A stretch of DNA of 64,000 nt, taken from contig NZ_JPHU01000002.1 in the NCBI RefSeq assembly GCF_000733125.1, positions 248,001 through 312,000 on the forward strand, in the 5' to 3' direction. A program made the translations under genes and the position numbers. Below are positions 39,420 through 48,811 of this stretch, piece by piece. The stretch's first letter is position 1. Each line of letters starts with the position of its first letter. The notes below the pieces were generated by a model, which did no database searches, was not told the DNA's origin, and was given only the letters and a program-made list of their open reading frames with translations. Origin of the DNA: Parvularcula oceani (lineage in GTDB: Bacteria > Pseudomonadota > Alphaproteobacteria > Caulobacterales > Parvularculaceae).

Positions 39420-39506
39420 CGCAGAGCCGCGCGCGCCTCTTCACGCCGGAGCAGGGTCGGCTATGCTTTCCGGGATCGAAACGAGCGGAGCCTGACGGGG
39501 ATTTCG

Positions 39507-40055
39507 ATGACGGACGACAATGTGGTCGTGCTGCGGCAGATGGATCGCGCCATGCGGCGGCGGGGACCCGGAGCGAGCCTCGAAGAGCTGGCCGACGAAG
39601 CGGGGATCGACGAGACCGTCATCAAGGTCGCCTTCCCCGGCGGCCGCCGGGAAGTCGTCGAGGCGGTCATCGGCAGCACCTGCGACGAGTTCGACGAGGT
39701 CGTCACCGAGCCCATGCTGTCCGCCCCGACAGCGCGCGAGGCCCTGCAGGAGGCGGCGGACGGCCTCTCCGCCTATTACGAGGGCGGCGCGCAATCCTGC
39801 CTGTTCGAGCTGTTCTCGGTCCCGGCCGGCACGAACCACGCGCCGAAGATCGAGGCGGCGGCGCAGCGTTTCCTCGCGGCGCTCAGGACGACCTTCCTGC
39901 GCACGGGCCGCGACGAAGCGGCCGCCCTGCGGCAGGCGCAGCGGACCTTCGCCGAACTTCAGGGAACGCTGATCCTCGGCCGGATGACGAAAGACCCGGA
40001 CCTGTTCCGGGCCTTCACCGACCAGTTGCCGAAAATGGCTCGGGCGGACGCATAG
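39507..40055 (+). CDS. TetR-like regulator with a weak helix-turn-helix
   Basis: A 182-residue protein. The first about 50 residues resemble a TetR HTH: GASLEELADEAGIDETVIKVAFPGG corresponds in position to the recognition helix and the usual FPGGKEELV segment (here FPGGRREVVEAVI). The rest is helical and resembles the C-terminal ligand domain of LmrA/YxaF-like TetR proteins. The match is partial, so DNA binding is plausible rather than shown. The start ATG 39507 has a GGGGA site. It follows the MscS gene by 87 bp and could share its transcript. Confidence 0.7.
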   Translation: MTDDNVVVLRQMDRAMRRRGPGASLEELADEAGIDETVIKVAFPGGRREVVEAVIGSTCDEFDEVVTEPMLSAPTAREALQEAADGLSAYYEGGAQSCLFELFSVPAGTNHAPKIEAAAQRFLAALRTTFLRTGRDEAAALRQAQRTFAELQGTLILGRMTKDPDLFRAFTDQLPKMARADA

Positions 40056-40097
40056 CGCCCGCCCGACCGAATTTCCGAAAATTGCGGAGAATGCCGC

Positions 40098-40499
40098 TTA
40101 TTTCTTCTTGGCAGCCTTCTTGGCGGCGACCCGCGCGACGCGCTTGGTGTCCACCTTCTCCTTGATCCGCGCGGACTTCCCGCGGCGCGAGCGGAGATAG
40201 TACAGCTTGGCGCGCCGGACCTTGCCGCGGCGCACGACCTCGATCTCCTCGACCAGCGGGCTGTAGAGGGGGAAGACCCGCTCGACGCCTTCGCCGAAGC
40301 TGATCTTGCGGACGGTGAAGGACTGGTTCAGGCCGCCGCCGGAGCGGGCGATGCAGACGCCTTCATAGGCCTGAAGCCGCTCGCGCGTGCCCTCGCGCAC
40401 CCGCACCTGGACCCGCACGGTGTCGCCGGGCGCGAAATCGGGCACTTCGGGTTTGAGTTCCGCGGCGTGCTCGGCTTCGAGCTGTTCGATCACGTTCAT
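40098..40499 (-). CDS. rplS: 50S ribosomal protein L19
   Basis: A 133-residue L19, located at the 30S-50S interface. Conserved blocks: [41 protein letters not shown] and [16 protein letters not shown], with a lysine-rich tail. The start ATG 40499 overlaps the trmD stop as ATGA. A longer in-frame extension upstream lies inside trmD and is not conserved. Confidence 0.97.
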   Translation of the reverse strand: MNVIEQLEAEHAAELKPEVPDFAPGDTVRVQVRVREGTRERLQAYEGVCIARSGGGLNQSFTVRKISFGEGVERVFPLYSPLVEEIEVVRRGKVRRAKLYYLRSRRGKSARIKEKVDTKRVARVAAKKAAKKK

Positions 40500-41209
40500 G
40501 TCGTCGTCTCGTCTTTCTTGTCGCCGGATTGGACCGCCCTGAGAAGGTCCGGTCGTCGCGCGCGCGTCAGCTCCAGGGCCTGGTCCCTGCGCCACTTCGC
40601 GACCTTTCCATGGTCGCCGGAGAGGAGCACGTCCGGGATGGCCCTGCCTTCAAATTCTCTCGGCCGGGTGTAATGCGGATATTCGAGCAGGCCCTGCTCG
40701 AAGCTCTCATCGTCACGGCTGGCCGGCGCGCCCAGTACACCGGGGACGAGCCGCACGCAAGCCTCGACCAGCGCCTGGGCGGCGACCTCCCCGCCTGCCA
40801 GCACGAAGTCGCCGATCGACACCTCCTCGAGGCCGCGCGCGTCGATCACCCGCTGGTCTATGCCCTCGAACCGGCCGCAGACGAAGACCGCGCCCGGCCC
40901 CCGGGCGAGGTCATGGGCGAAATCCTGGGTGAAGGGACGCCCGCGCGGGCTGAGAAGGAGGCGGGGGCGCCTGTCCGCCTCGACGGAATCGAGCGTCGCC
41001 GCCAGAACGTCCGCCCGCAGCACCATGCCCGGACCGCCTCCCGCCGGCGTGTCGTCGACGAGCTTGTGCTTGCCCGCCCCGAAATCGCGCGGATTGGCGC
41101 AGTCATAGGACCACTGCCCCTCGCGCAGCCCCCTTCCGAGAACGCCCACGCCGAGCACGCCCGGAAAGGCGTCCGGGTAGAGGGTCACGAAGGTCGCATG
41201 CCAGCTCAT
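40496..41209 (-). CDS. trmD: tRNA (guanine37-N1)-methyltransferase
   Basis: A 237-residue SPOUT methyltransferase that makes m1G37, which prevents +1 frameshifting. The N-terminal SAM knot region includes [45 protein letters not shown] and [14 protein letters not shown], and a C-terminal DNA/RNA-binding-like helical domain follows. It overlaps rplS by 4 bp. In most alphaproteobacteria trmD follows rimM, but here it is 20 kb from rimM in the same orientation. Confidence 0.97.
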   Translation of the reverse strand: MSWHATFVTLYPDAFPGVLGVGVLGRGLREGQWSYDCANPRDFGAGKHKLVDDTPAGGGPGMVLRADVLAATLDSVEADRRPRLLLSPRGRPFTQDFAHDLARGPGAVFVCGRFEGIDQRVIDARGLEEVSIGDFVLAGGEVAAQALVEACVRLVPGVLGAPASRDDESFEQGLLEYPHYTRPREFEGRAIPDVLLSGDHGKVAKWRRDQALELTRARRPDLLRAVQSGDKKDETTT

Positions 41210-41366
41210 CGGCGCTGTGTGACGGGCCGCACCGTCTTGGGCAAGAGCGCAGAGCCGATCTTGCGAAGCTGCCTGAAAACGCAGTCATGCCGCATTTTGC
41301 GGCGTTGACGCCGCCAGCCCCGCCCCGCACCTTACCGCGGAACGATAAAGCTGGGAGCATCATCGC

Positions 41367-44147
41367 ATGTCCAAAGCCCTACTGGCCTCGGCCTTTCTGA
41401 CCGCCTCCGCGCTCGGCCTCGCCGCAGCGCCCGCCGTGCAGGCGCAGACCTCCGGCATCGAGGTCGAGCTGCCCTATGAGGAGTTCACGCTCGACAACGG
41501 CCTGAAAGTGGTCGTCCACGAGGACAGGAAGGCGCCGGTCGTCGCGGTCCAGGTCATGTATGGCGTGGGCTCGAAGGACGAGCCGCAGGGCAAGACGGGC
41601 TTCGCCCACCTCTTCGAGCACCTGATGTTCAACGGCTCGGAGAATTTCGACAAGGACTTCTTCGTCGCCCTCAAGGATATGGGCGCGACCCAGTATAACG
41701 GCACGACCAATACCGACCGCACCAACTACTACGAGACGGTGCCGCGCGCGGCGCTCGAGCGGATCCTCTTCCTCGAAAGCGACCGGATGGGGCATCTCCT
41801 TGGCGCGGTGACGCAGGAGAAGCTCGAAAACCAGATCGGCGTCGTCCAGAACGAGAAGCGTCTTGGCGAGGACCGCCCCTTCGGCCGCAGGATCTGGACC
41901 GAGATCTACGAGAACCTCTATCCGGTCGGGCACCCCTATCACCACTCGACCATCGGCTCGATGGAAGACCTCGACAACGCTTCGCTCGAGGATGTGCAGG
42001 AATGGTTCCGGCAATATTACGGCGCGGCCAATGCCGTGCTCGTCCTCGCCGGGGACATCTCCGCCGACGAGGCCCGGCCGCTGGTCGAGAAATATTTCGG
42101 CGATATCGAGGCGGGCCCGCCGCTCCTCAAGCCGGTCGTGGACTCGGTTCCGCTCGAAGCCAACAAATACGGCATGATGCAGGACCGCGTGGCCCAGCCG
42201 CGCATCTACAGAGCCTATATCGCGCCGCCGACGGGCTCGGCGGACAGCCCGCTCCTCGACGTGATGGCCCGCGCGCTCGGAGGCGGAAAGACCTCGCGCC
42301 TCTATCGCCGCCTGGTCGACGAGATGCAGATCGCGAACTCGGCCTCGGTCTTCTATGGCGAGGACATCCTGTCGGGTCAGATCTTCTTCATCGTCGATGC
42401 CAAGACAGAAGCAGACATCCCGCAGATCAACGCGGTCATCGACGAGGAGATCGCGCAGTTCCTCAAGCGCGGCCCGACGCGCGACGAGCTCGAGCGAACC
42501 AAGACCATCTATCTCGCCTCGGAGGTCCGCAGCCTCGAAGGCGTCTCCGGCAAGGCGGCCAAGCTCGCCCGCGGCGCGCTCTTCATGGACGATCCGGACT
42601 ATTACACGGATGAGAACCTCGACCTGTTGCAGGCCGCGACGCCGAAATCCGTGCAGGAAGCCGCGCAGCGCTATCTGACCAAGGGCTTCTACGAGCTGCA
42701 GGTCCTGCCCTTCCCCGATTATGCGGCATCCGCCGAAGGCGTGGACCGCGCCGCGGGACTGCCGGGTATCGGCGAGGGCGCGGATGTCTCCTTCCCCGAG
42801 ATCCAGACAGCGACGCTCGACAACGGGATGAAGGTCGTCGTCGCCCCGCGCCCGACCGTGCCGGTCGTGGAAGTCGCGGTGCAGTTCGACGCGGGCACGG
42901 CGACGAGCAATGTGCCGGTCGGCGACAATGAAGAGCCGATCCCCGGCCTGCCCTCCATGGCGGTGAACCTCATGGACGAGGGCACGCGCCGCATGGACGC
43001 GCAGGAAATCGCCACGCGGTCCGAGGAACTGGGCGCGCAGATCAGCGTCTACAATTCGCGCGACGACTCCAAGGCCTATCTCTCCTCCCTCAAGGCGAAT
43101 CTGCGGCCGTCGCTGGAGCTCTTCTCCTCCATCGTGGAAGAGGCGAGCTTCCCCGAGGAGGAAATCGAGAAGTTCCGCAAGCGCACGATCGACGATCTGC
43201 GCCAGGAGAAGGCGGACGTGCAGTCGCTCGGCTTCCGCGCGCTCGGCAATGCGGTCTTCGGAGAGGATCATGCCTATGGCACGCCGATGACCGCCGAAGA
43301 GGAGGTCGAGGCGATCCGGTCGATCACCCGCGACGACCTCCTCGCCTGGAAGAGCGCCTGGCTGCGCCCCGAAAACGCGACGATCTACGTCACGGGCGAT
43401 ACGAGCGTCGAGGAGATCCTGCCCGAGCTCGAACGCGCCTTCGGCGACTTCACCGCGGAGGGCGAGCCTGCGAGCAAGTCCATCGACGAGGTGCAGGTGG
43501 CCGACACGCCCCGCGTCATCGTCATCGACAAGCCGGACACGCAGCAGGCGCTGATCCTGGCCGGCCGCCTGATTGATCCCACGGGCAGCGAGACGGACAC
43601 CGCGCTCGAAGCGATGAACGACGCCTTCGGCGGCAACTTCCTCAGCCGGATCAACATGAACCTGCGCGAGGACAAGGGCTGGTCCTATGGCGTGCGCTCC
43701 GGCGCGGGCGATGCCCTCGGCCAGCGCATGTTCTATCTCTGGGCGCCGGTCCAGATCGACCAGGCGGGGCCTTCGGTCGCCGAGCTGACGCGCGAGATGG
43801 AAGAGCTGGTCGGCGGCGAGCGGCCCATCGAGCAGGCCGAACTCGACCAGACCGTCGCGGGCGTGGTCGGCGCGTTGCCCGGCAAGTTCGAGACCGCGCG
43901 CTCGGTCCTGTTCTCGATGATGGGGAACGCGGTCTATGGCCGCCCGCTCGACTACGACACCACCGAGGCCGAGCGCTACAACACGCTCAAGACGGACGAC
44001 CTTCAGGCCGCCGCCGAAAGCGTGATCGATCCGGACAGCCTCGTCTGGGTCATCGTCGGCGACTATGACGAGATCGAGCCCCAGCTTCAGGGCCTCGACC
44101 TCGGCCCCGTCGAGGTCCGCGCACTGAGCGACGTCGCTGCGGATTGA
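41367..44147 (+). CDS. M16 family zinc peptidase (two-domain insulinase type), exported
   Basis: A 926-residue pitrilysin-type peptidase with an N-terminal signal peptide (LLASAFLTASALGLAAAPAVQA). The inverted zinc motif HLFEH has His81, Glu84 and His85, in a GFAHLFEHLMFNG block. A second M16 repeat begins near residue 490 (TATLDNGMKVVVAPRP) but at the equivalent position has LPSMAVNLMDEG, so this half lacks the zinc motif and is structural, as in many bacterial family members. It probably degrades peptides in the periplasm. It is followed by an intrinsic terminator at 44195 and then the rhodopsin gene. Confidence 0.95.
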   Translation: MSKALLASAFLTASALGLAAAPAVQAQTSGIEVELPYEEFTLDNGLKVVVHEDRKAPVVAVQVMYGVGSKDEPQGKTGFAHLFEHLMFNGSENFDKDFFVALKDMGATQYNGTTNTDRTNYYETVPRAALERILFLESDRMGHLLGAVTQEKLENQIGVVQNEKRLGEDRPFGRRIWTEIYENLYPVGHPYHHSTIGSMEDLDNASLEDVQEWFRQYYGAANAVLVLAGDISADEARPLVEKYFGDIEAGPPLLKPVVDSVPLEANKYGMMQDRVAQPRIYRAYIAPPTGSADSPLLDVMARALGGGKTSRLYRRLVDEMQIANSASVFYGEDILSGQIFFIVDAKTEADIPQINAVIDEEIAQFLKRGPTRDELERTKTIYLASEVRSLEGVSGKAAKLARGALFMDDPDYYTDENLDLLQAATPKSVQEAAQRYLTKGFYELQVLPFPDYAASAEGVDRAAGLPGIGEGADVSFPEIQTATLDNGMKVVVAPRPTVPVVEVAVQFDAGTATSNVPVGDNEEPIPGLPSMAVNLMDEGTRRMDAQEIATRSEELGAQISVYNSRDDSKAYLSSLKANLRPSLELFSSIVEEASFPEEEIEKFRKRTIDDLRQEKADVQSLGFRALGNAVFGEDHAYGTPMTAEEEVEAIRSITRDDLLAWKSAWLRPENATIYVTGDTSVEEILPELERAFGDFTAEGEPASKSIDEVQVADTPRVIVIDKPDTQQALILAGRLIDPTGSETDTALEAMNDAFGGNFLSRINMNLREDKGWSYGVRSGAGDALGQRMFYLWAPVQIDQAGPSVAELTREMEELVGGERPIEQAELDQTVAGVVGALPGKFETARSVLFSMMGNAVYGRPLDYDTTEAERYNTLKTDDLQAAAESVIDPDSLVWVIVGDYDEIEPQLQGLDLGPVEVRALSDVAAD

Positions 44148-44194
44148 TCTTTCAGCGCCGCCCTCGCGGCGCTGTGCAATGCCGGACGAAGAGA

Positions 44195-44224
44195 GGCCCG
44201 CATCGAAAACGATGCGGGCCTTTT
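44195..44224 (+). terminator. Intrinsic terminator of the M16 peptidase gene
   Basis: An 11-bp perfect stem (44195-44205 with 44210-44220), AAAA loop, then TTTT and a C/T tract. It lies 48 bases after the stop codon at 44145-44147. It separates the peptidase transcript from the rhodopsin gene, which therefore needs its own promoter at about 44225-44370. Confidence 0.88.
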
Positions 44225-44370
44225 CTCGTCCGACCGAGCGCTGTGCGATCACGACAGGAGTGAACTGATCGCGCCCGTTTCGGGCGTTCTAGCGAGGCGG
44301 GCTGCCCTTTCGCGGAACTCTGCGGCCTTCCTCCTGTTCCACTAGCGAGAGGGAAAACCGAAGGACCCGG

Positions 44371-45117
44371 ATGACAGAGGCTTTCTGGCTGTGGCTCTAC
44401 GTGGCCGTCATGGCGGCGGGGGCTTGCCTGTTCCTTTACTGGAGCCGGAAGCCCAGGGGCGTACCGGGTTACGAGTACACGATCGCCGCCGTGATCCCGA
44501 TCTGGTCAGGCCTCGCCTATCTCGCCATGGCGCTGGGCCAGGGCACGGTGATGATCGACGGCCGGGAAGTCTATTACGCGCGCTATCTCGACTGGCTCGT
44601 GACGACGCCGCTCCTCCTCTGGCTGCTCGGTTCGACGGCGACGTTCTACCGCGCCAATGACACACGCCTGATCGGCAGCCTGATGTTCGCCGACGTGGTG
44701 ATGATCCTGTCCGGCCTGTTCGCCGATCTGACCGCAGAACAAAGCGTCCGGTGGCTCTGGTACACGATTGGCTGCGTCTCCTTCCTCCTCATCCTGTGGC
44801 AGGTCTGGGGCCCTCTGCGCCGGATCGCGGGGGAGCAGGGCGAGGCGTTGTCCAAGACCTATACGCGGGTTGCCGCCTACCTGACGGTGTTCTGGGTCAG
44901 CTATCCTCTTGTCTGGCTGATCAGTCCTTCCGGCATCGGCATTGTCGGCCCCACCGTCAGCATCGCGCTCTTCGTGATCCTGCCCGCCTTCTCGAAGGTC
45001 GGTTTTTCGATCCTGGACCTCTACGAGCTACGCCGCCTCGGCGACGACAGGCCCAGCCCGAAAGCGGCGATTCCGCCCCCGGCCGGCCATCGGGCAGTGG
45101 TGGAAAGGCCGGTCTGA
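44371..45117 (+). CDS. Microbial rhodopsin of the xenorhodopsin / Anabaena sensory rhodopsin clade
   Basis: A 248-residue seven-helix retinal protein. Helix C has ARYLDWLVTTPLLL, giving Arg71, Asp74, Thr78 and Leu85 at the sites of bacteriorhodopsin R82, D85, T89 and D96; the proton donor is thus missing (a DTL type). Helix G has LPAFSKVGFSILDL, with the Schiff-base Lys209, Pro205 in place of bacteriorhodopsin D212, and Asp216 seven residues after the lysine. Proline at that site and RGVPGYEYTIAAVIPIWSG near the start closely resemble Anabaena sensory rhodopsin and the inward proton-pumping xenorhodopsins. The protein is therefore either an inward H+ pump or a photosensor; no transducer gene is adjacent. 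No retinal-forming dioxygenase gene is nearby. Leu82 at the spectral-tuning site suggests green absorption. A Pro-rich tail follows. Confidence 0.93.
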   Translation: MTEAFWLWLYVAVMAAGACLFLYWSRKPRGVPGYEYTIAAVIPIWSGLAYLAMALGQGTVMIDGREVYYARYLDWLVTTPLLLWLLGSTATFYRANDTRLIGSLMFADVVMILSGLFADLTAEQSVRWLWYTIGCVSFLLILWQVWGPLRRIAGEQGEALSKTYTRVAAYLTVFWVSYPLVWLISPSGIGIVGPTVSIALFVILPAFSKVGFSILDLYELRRLGDDRPSPKAAIPPPAGHRAVVERPV

Positions 45118-45218
45118 CCCACCCCGGACCCACGCAGCTGCGATCGGTCCGGCGGCGCAGAACGGCCTTTGGCTTCCCGCCTGCGGACAACACGAGCGCC
45201 ATGCTGTCCGTATCCGCC

Positions 45219-46115
45219 TCAGTCCTTGTTCAAGGACCCGTCGATCAGCTTCATCACGCCGGAGAAGTCGAGGCCGCCCGCCTCCGCCGCTTCCATCAGC
45301 GTGTAGAGCTGCTCGGCCTGCGCCCCGAGCGGAATGGCGGCGCGGGCGGTTCTGGCGGCGTCCGAGGCGAGGCGGAGGTCCTTGAGCATCATCGCGGCCG
45401 CGAAGCCGGGCTTGTAGCCCTTGTTCGATGGCGCGGCCGGAACGGGCCCCGGCGCGGGACAATAGCTCGTCATCGACCAGGACTGGCCCGAGGCCTTGGA
45501 CGAGATGTCGAAGAAGGTCTGCGGGTCGAGGCCGAGGGACTGCGCGAGGTTGAACGCTTCGCAAGTGCCGATCATCGTGATGCCGAGCAGCATGTTGTTG
45601 CAGATCTTGGCAGCCTGGCCCGTGCCTGCGCCGCCGGCATGGAAGACGTTCTTGCCCATCGCTTCGAGCACGGGTTTCGCGGCTTCGAAATCATCCTCCT
45701 CGCCGCCGACCATGAAGGTCAGCGTGCCGCCCTGCGCCGCCGCCGTGCCGCCCGAGACCGGGGCGTCGACGAAGCGGAAGCCGAGCGCCTTGGCTTCCAT
45801 GCCGACCGTGCGGGCGGTTTCGACATCGATGGTCGAGCAGTCGATGAAGAGCGTGCCCTCGCGCGCATGGCTCGCCACCGCGTCACGCTCCAGATAGACG
45901 CGCGCGACATGCTCGCCCGCTGGCAGCATGGTGATGACGATATCGGCATCGCGCGCATCGGGCAGGCCGCCCGCTTCGCGTCCGCCGCCGCGCACCGCCT
46001 CGGCCACGGCCTCCTTGGACAGATCGTGGACCAGCACGTCGTGCCCGGCCTTCATCAGGTTCGCGGCCATGCCCGAGCCCATATTGCCGAGGCCGATGAA
46101 GAGGATCGTGCTCAT
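45219..46115 (-). CDS. mmsB: 3-Hydroxyisobutyrate dehydrogenase
   Basis: A 298-residue NAD-dependent beta-hydroxyacid dehydrogenase of valine degradation, turning 3-hydroxyisobutyrate into methylmalonate semialdehyde. The N-terminal dinucleotide motif is FIGLGNMGSGMAANL; the substrate motif is DAPVSGGTAAA; the catalytic Lys lies in GQAAKICNNMLLG. The product is the substrate of mmsA, encoded in the same operon. The start ATG 46115 overlaps the stop of the GFA gene by 4 bp. Confidence 0.94.
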   Translation of the reverse strand: MSTILFIGLGNMGSGMAANLMKAGHDVLVHDLSKEAVAEAVRGGGREAGGLPDARDADIVITMLPAGEHVARVYLERDAVASHAREGTLFIDCSTIDVETARTVGMEAKALGFRFVDAPVSGGTAAAQGGTLTFMVGGEEDDFEAAKPVLEAMGKNVFHAGGAGTGQAAKICNNMLLGITMIGTCEAFNLAQSLGLDPQTFFDISSKASGQSWSMTSYCPAPGPVPAAPSNKGYKPGFAAAMMLKDLRLASDAARTARAAIPLGAQAEQLYTLMEAAEAGGLDFSGVMKLIDGSLNKD

Positions 46116-46528
46116 TGCGGAAATCCTTCGTGGTGCGGCGCCCCTTGCGGCACCTCATAGGTATCGCCGGCTTCGCCGGTGAAGATGTGGGCGGAAAGAT
46201 CGAGCCCGGTCGGCAGGTCGAGCGCGCCGATGGCGACGGCCACCCGCTCGCTGTCAGCCGCGCTCAGCCGCCAGAAGAGCGAGGAGCCGCAAAGGAGGCA
46301 GAAGCCCCGCTCGGCATGTTCGGATGAGGGATACCAGGCCAGCGACGCCTCGCCGCTCGTGAGGACGAGGTCGGATTGCGCGATATTGACCGAGGACCAA
46401 TAGGTCCCCGACCAGCGCCGGCAGCTTTCGCAATGGCAGGCGCCAGCCGGTCCCGGCGCGCCGCGGATCTCGAAGCGGACATCGCCGCAGAGGCAATGCC
46501 CGCCAAGCGGAAGGGCCGGTGTCACCAC
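46112..46528 (-). CDS. GFA family (glutathione-dependent formaldehyde-activating enzyme-like) protein
   Basis: A 138-residue zinc protein of the GFA/Mss4 fold. Zinc ligands are visible as CLCGDVRF, ACHCESCRRW and FCLLCGSSLFW. Most members have no proven activity, so the name is only a family label. The start is GTG 46528 or GTG 46525; the latter gives a GTGA overlap with the stop of the upstream SDR gene. It is inside the valine-degradation operon, between an SDR and mmsB, which suggests but does not show a role with small aldehydes. Confidence 0.85.
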   Translation of the reverse strand: MVTPALPLGGHCLCGDVRFEIRGAPGPAGACHCESCRRWSGTYWSSVNIAQSDLVLTSGEASLAWYPSSEHAERGFCLLCGSSLFWRLSAADSERVAVAIGALDLPTGLDLSAHIFTGEAGDTYEVPQGAPHHEGFPQ

Positions 46529-47205
46529 GGCAGGGTCTTGCCCGCATAGGTGAGGAAAGGCGCCTTGTCCGACGGGGTCAGTCCGTCGATGACGCGGCGC
46601 AGGCCCTCGGCGCTTTCCTCCGGAGAGATCTTGCCGCTCGGGCCGCCCATATCGGTGCGCACCCAGCCGGGATGCAGGATCGCCATGGCGACCCCGTCGG
46701 ATTTGACCTCGGCCGCGGCGACCGCGACGGCCATGTTGAGCGCCGTCTTGGACACGCGATAGGCGGTGGAGCCGCCCGAAGCGTCCTCGATCGAGCCCAT
46801 CTGCGACGTGATCGCGACGAGTTTCCTGCGCTCGGACCGCTTCACATGCGGCAGGAAGGCCTGAAGGGTGCGCAGCGTGCCGATCGTGTTGGTTTCGATC
46901 GTATCGCGCAGGCCGTCCAGGTCCAGACGGCCGAAGGTCTGCGCCTCGGAGCCGGGGCCATAGACCCCGGCATTGGCGATGACGACATCGAGCGGCGCAT
47001 CGATCTCTTTCGCCAGCCGCTCGGTCGCTCGCGCATCCGCGACGTCGAGCGCGTGGATCGAGACCTTGCCCTCGACCGCCCGCAGATCGTCCGCCTGCGA
47101 GGGCGTGCGGCAGCAGGCGAAGGCCTGCCAGCCGTCTTTGGCGTATTGGCGCGTCAACTCGAGGCCGATGCCGCGATTGGCGCCGGTGATCAGGACATTG
47201 GGCAT
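46522..47205 (-). CDS. SDR family oxidoreductase (C-factor/sniffer-like)
   Basis: A 227-residue short-chain dehydrogenase. The cofactor loop is ITGANRGIGLEL, followed by IANAGVYGPGS and the active-site block SQMGSIEDASGGSTAYRVSK, in which Ser, Tyr and Lys have normal spacing. The ANRGIG variant and the NAG-VYGP segment are typical of the carbonyl reductase/C-factor subgroup. It lies 25 bp after mmsA. The substrate is unknown; being in a valine catabolic operon it might reduce a related carbonyl. Confidence 0.9.
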   Translation of the reverse strand: MPNVLITGANRGIGLELTRQYAKDGWQAFACCRTPSQADDLRAVEGKVSIHALDVADARATERLAKEIDAPLDVVIANAGVYGPGSEAQTFGRLDLDGLRDTIETNTIGTLRTLQAFLPHVKRSERRKLVAITSQMGSIEDASGGSTAYRVSKTALNMAVAVAAAEVKSDGVAMAILHPGWVRTDMGGPSGKISPEESAEGLRRVIDGLTPSDKAPFLTYAGKTLPW

Positions 47206-47230
47206 GGAAGCCTCCTGTTTCGTCGTGGGC

Positions 47231-48727
47231 CTATTTCATCGTGGGAATGACGAATTCGGACGCGCCGAGTTCCTCGTCCCAGTCCCAGCGCTGGGTGACG
47301 GTCTTCACCTTGGTCCAGAAGCGGACGCCTTCTGGGCCGTGCTGGTTGGTGTCGCCGAAGCCCGAGCGCTTCCACCCGCCGAAACTGTGATAGGCGACCG
47401 GCACGGGGATCGGGACATTGACCCCGACCATGCCGACCTCGACCTCCTGCGCGAATTTGCGCGCGGCCGAGCCCGAGGCGGTGAAGATCGCGACGCCGTT
47501 TCCGTATTGATGCTCGCTCGGCAGGCGGATCGCCTCTTCGAGCGTGTCGGCGCGGACGATCTGGAGGACGGGGCCGAAGATCTCCTGCTTGTAGCTCTCA
47601 TGCTCCGGCTTGACCTTGTCGAGCAGGGTCGCGCCCATGAAGAAGCCGTCTTCATAGCCTTCGACGCCCTGATCGCGGCCGTCGACCAGCACCTCCTGGC
47701 CTTCCTCGACCGCGCGGTCGATCCAGCCGCGCACGCGTTCCTTGTGCTCTTTCGTGACCAGCGGGCCGATATCGACGTCCTGATCGGAGGGGCCGATGCG
47801 CAGCGCCTCGATCTTGGGCTTGAGCGCCTCGATCAGGCGCTCGGCCGTGCCATCGCCAACCGGCACAACGACCGGCGTCGCCATGCAGCGCTCGCCGGCC
47901 GATCCGTAGGCCGAGCCGACGAGCTGGCTCGCCGCGTTCTCCATGTCGGCGTCGGGCAGGACCACCATGTGGTTCTTCGCCCCGCCAAAGGCCTGGACGC
48001 GCTTGTTGTGCGCCGTGCCCGTCGCATAGATGTACTGGGCGATATCGGACGAGCCGACGAAGCTGACCGCCTTGACCCGCGGATCCTCGAGGATCGTGTC
48101 CACCGCCTCCTTGTCGCCGTTGACGACGTTGAGGACGCCTTCGGGCGCGCCGGCCTCCATCATCAGCTCGGCGAGGCGCAAGGGGACCGACGGGTCGCGC
48201 TCGGAGGGCTTGTTGATGAAGGTGTTTCCGGCGGCGATGGCCGGGCCGAACATCCACATCGGGATCATGGCCGGGAAGTTGAACGGCGTGATGCCCGCGC
48301 AGACGCCCAGAGGCTGGCGCATGGAATAGACGTCGATGTCGGGGCCCGCGCCCTCGGTATATTCGCCCTTTTGCAGATGGGGGATGCCGCAGGAGAACTC
48401 GATCACTTCGAGCCCGCGCTGCACGTCGCCCATCGCGTCCGGGACCGTCTTGCCGTGCTCTTCGGAGAGGAGCTTGGCGAGGCGGTCCTTGTCCTTCTCG
48501 ACGAGGCGCTTGAACTCGAACATGACCCGCGCGCGGCGCTGCGGATTGACCGCGGCCCATGCGGGGAATGCGTCCTGCGCGCGGCCGATCGCCTCGCGCA
48601 CCTCTTCGGCCGTGGCCAGGCTGACCTGGCGACGCACCGTGCCGCGGACGGGGTCATAGATGTCATGCGTGCGGTTCGAGCGGCCTTCGACCTGCTTGCC
48701 GCCGACGAAGTGTCCGAGCGTTTCCAT
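47231..48727 (-). CDS. mmsA: CoA-acylating methylmalonate-semialdehyde dehydrogenase
   Basis: A 498-residue aldehyde dehydrogenase that oxidises methylmalonate semialdehyde to propionyl-CoA and CO2, and malonate semialdehyde to acetyl-CoA. The catalytic cysteine is Cys281 in GERCMATPV. The MMSDH hallmark is that the usual general-base glutamate is replaced, as in FGGAKNHMVV. The N-terminal HFVGGKQVEG start and GVCAGITPFNFPAMIPMWMF are typical. It is followed by an SDR, GFA and mmsB on the same strand. Confidence 0.95.
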   Translation of the reverse strand: METLGHFVGGKQVEGRSNRTHDIYDPVRGTVRRQVSLATAEEVREAIGRAQDAFPAWAAVNPQRRARVMFEFKRLVEKDKDRLAKLLSEEHGKTVPDAMGDVQRGLEVIEFSCGIPHLQKGEYTEGAGPDIDVYSMRQPLGVCAGITPFNFPAMIPMWMFGPAIAAGNTFINKPSERDPSVPLRLAELMMEAGAPEGVLNVVNGDKEAVDTILEDPRVKAVSFVGSSDIAQYIYATGTAHNKRVQAFGGAKNHMVVLPDADMENAASQLVGSAYGSAGERCMATPVVVPVGDGTAERLIEALKPKIEALRIGPSDQDVDIGPLVTKEHKERVRGWIDRAVEEGQEVLVDGRDQGVEGYEDGFFMGATLLDKVKPEHESYKQEIFGPVLQIVRADTLEEAIRLPSEHQYGNGVAIFTASGSAARKFAQEVEVGMVGVNVPIPVPVAYHSFGGWKRSGFGDTNQHGPEGVRFWTKVKTVTQRWDWDEELGASEFVIPTMK

Positions 48728-48811
48728 GGCGCTGCCTCTTCTGGTTCGGGTTTGGCGCCGGACTACGCCAGGCAGGCGCCGCTTTGCAAAACACGCCCGC
48801 AGGAAGCGGCA

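Noticed and set aside
41379-44252. A long open frame (over 950 codons) on the - strand opposite the M16 peptidase gene
   Set aside because: Shadow of the peptidase gene, which has the zinc motif, a signal peptide and a terminator on its own strand.
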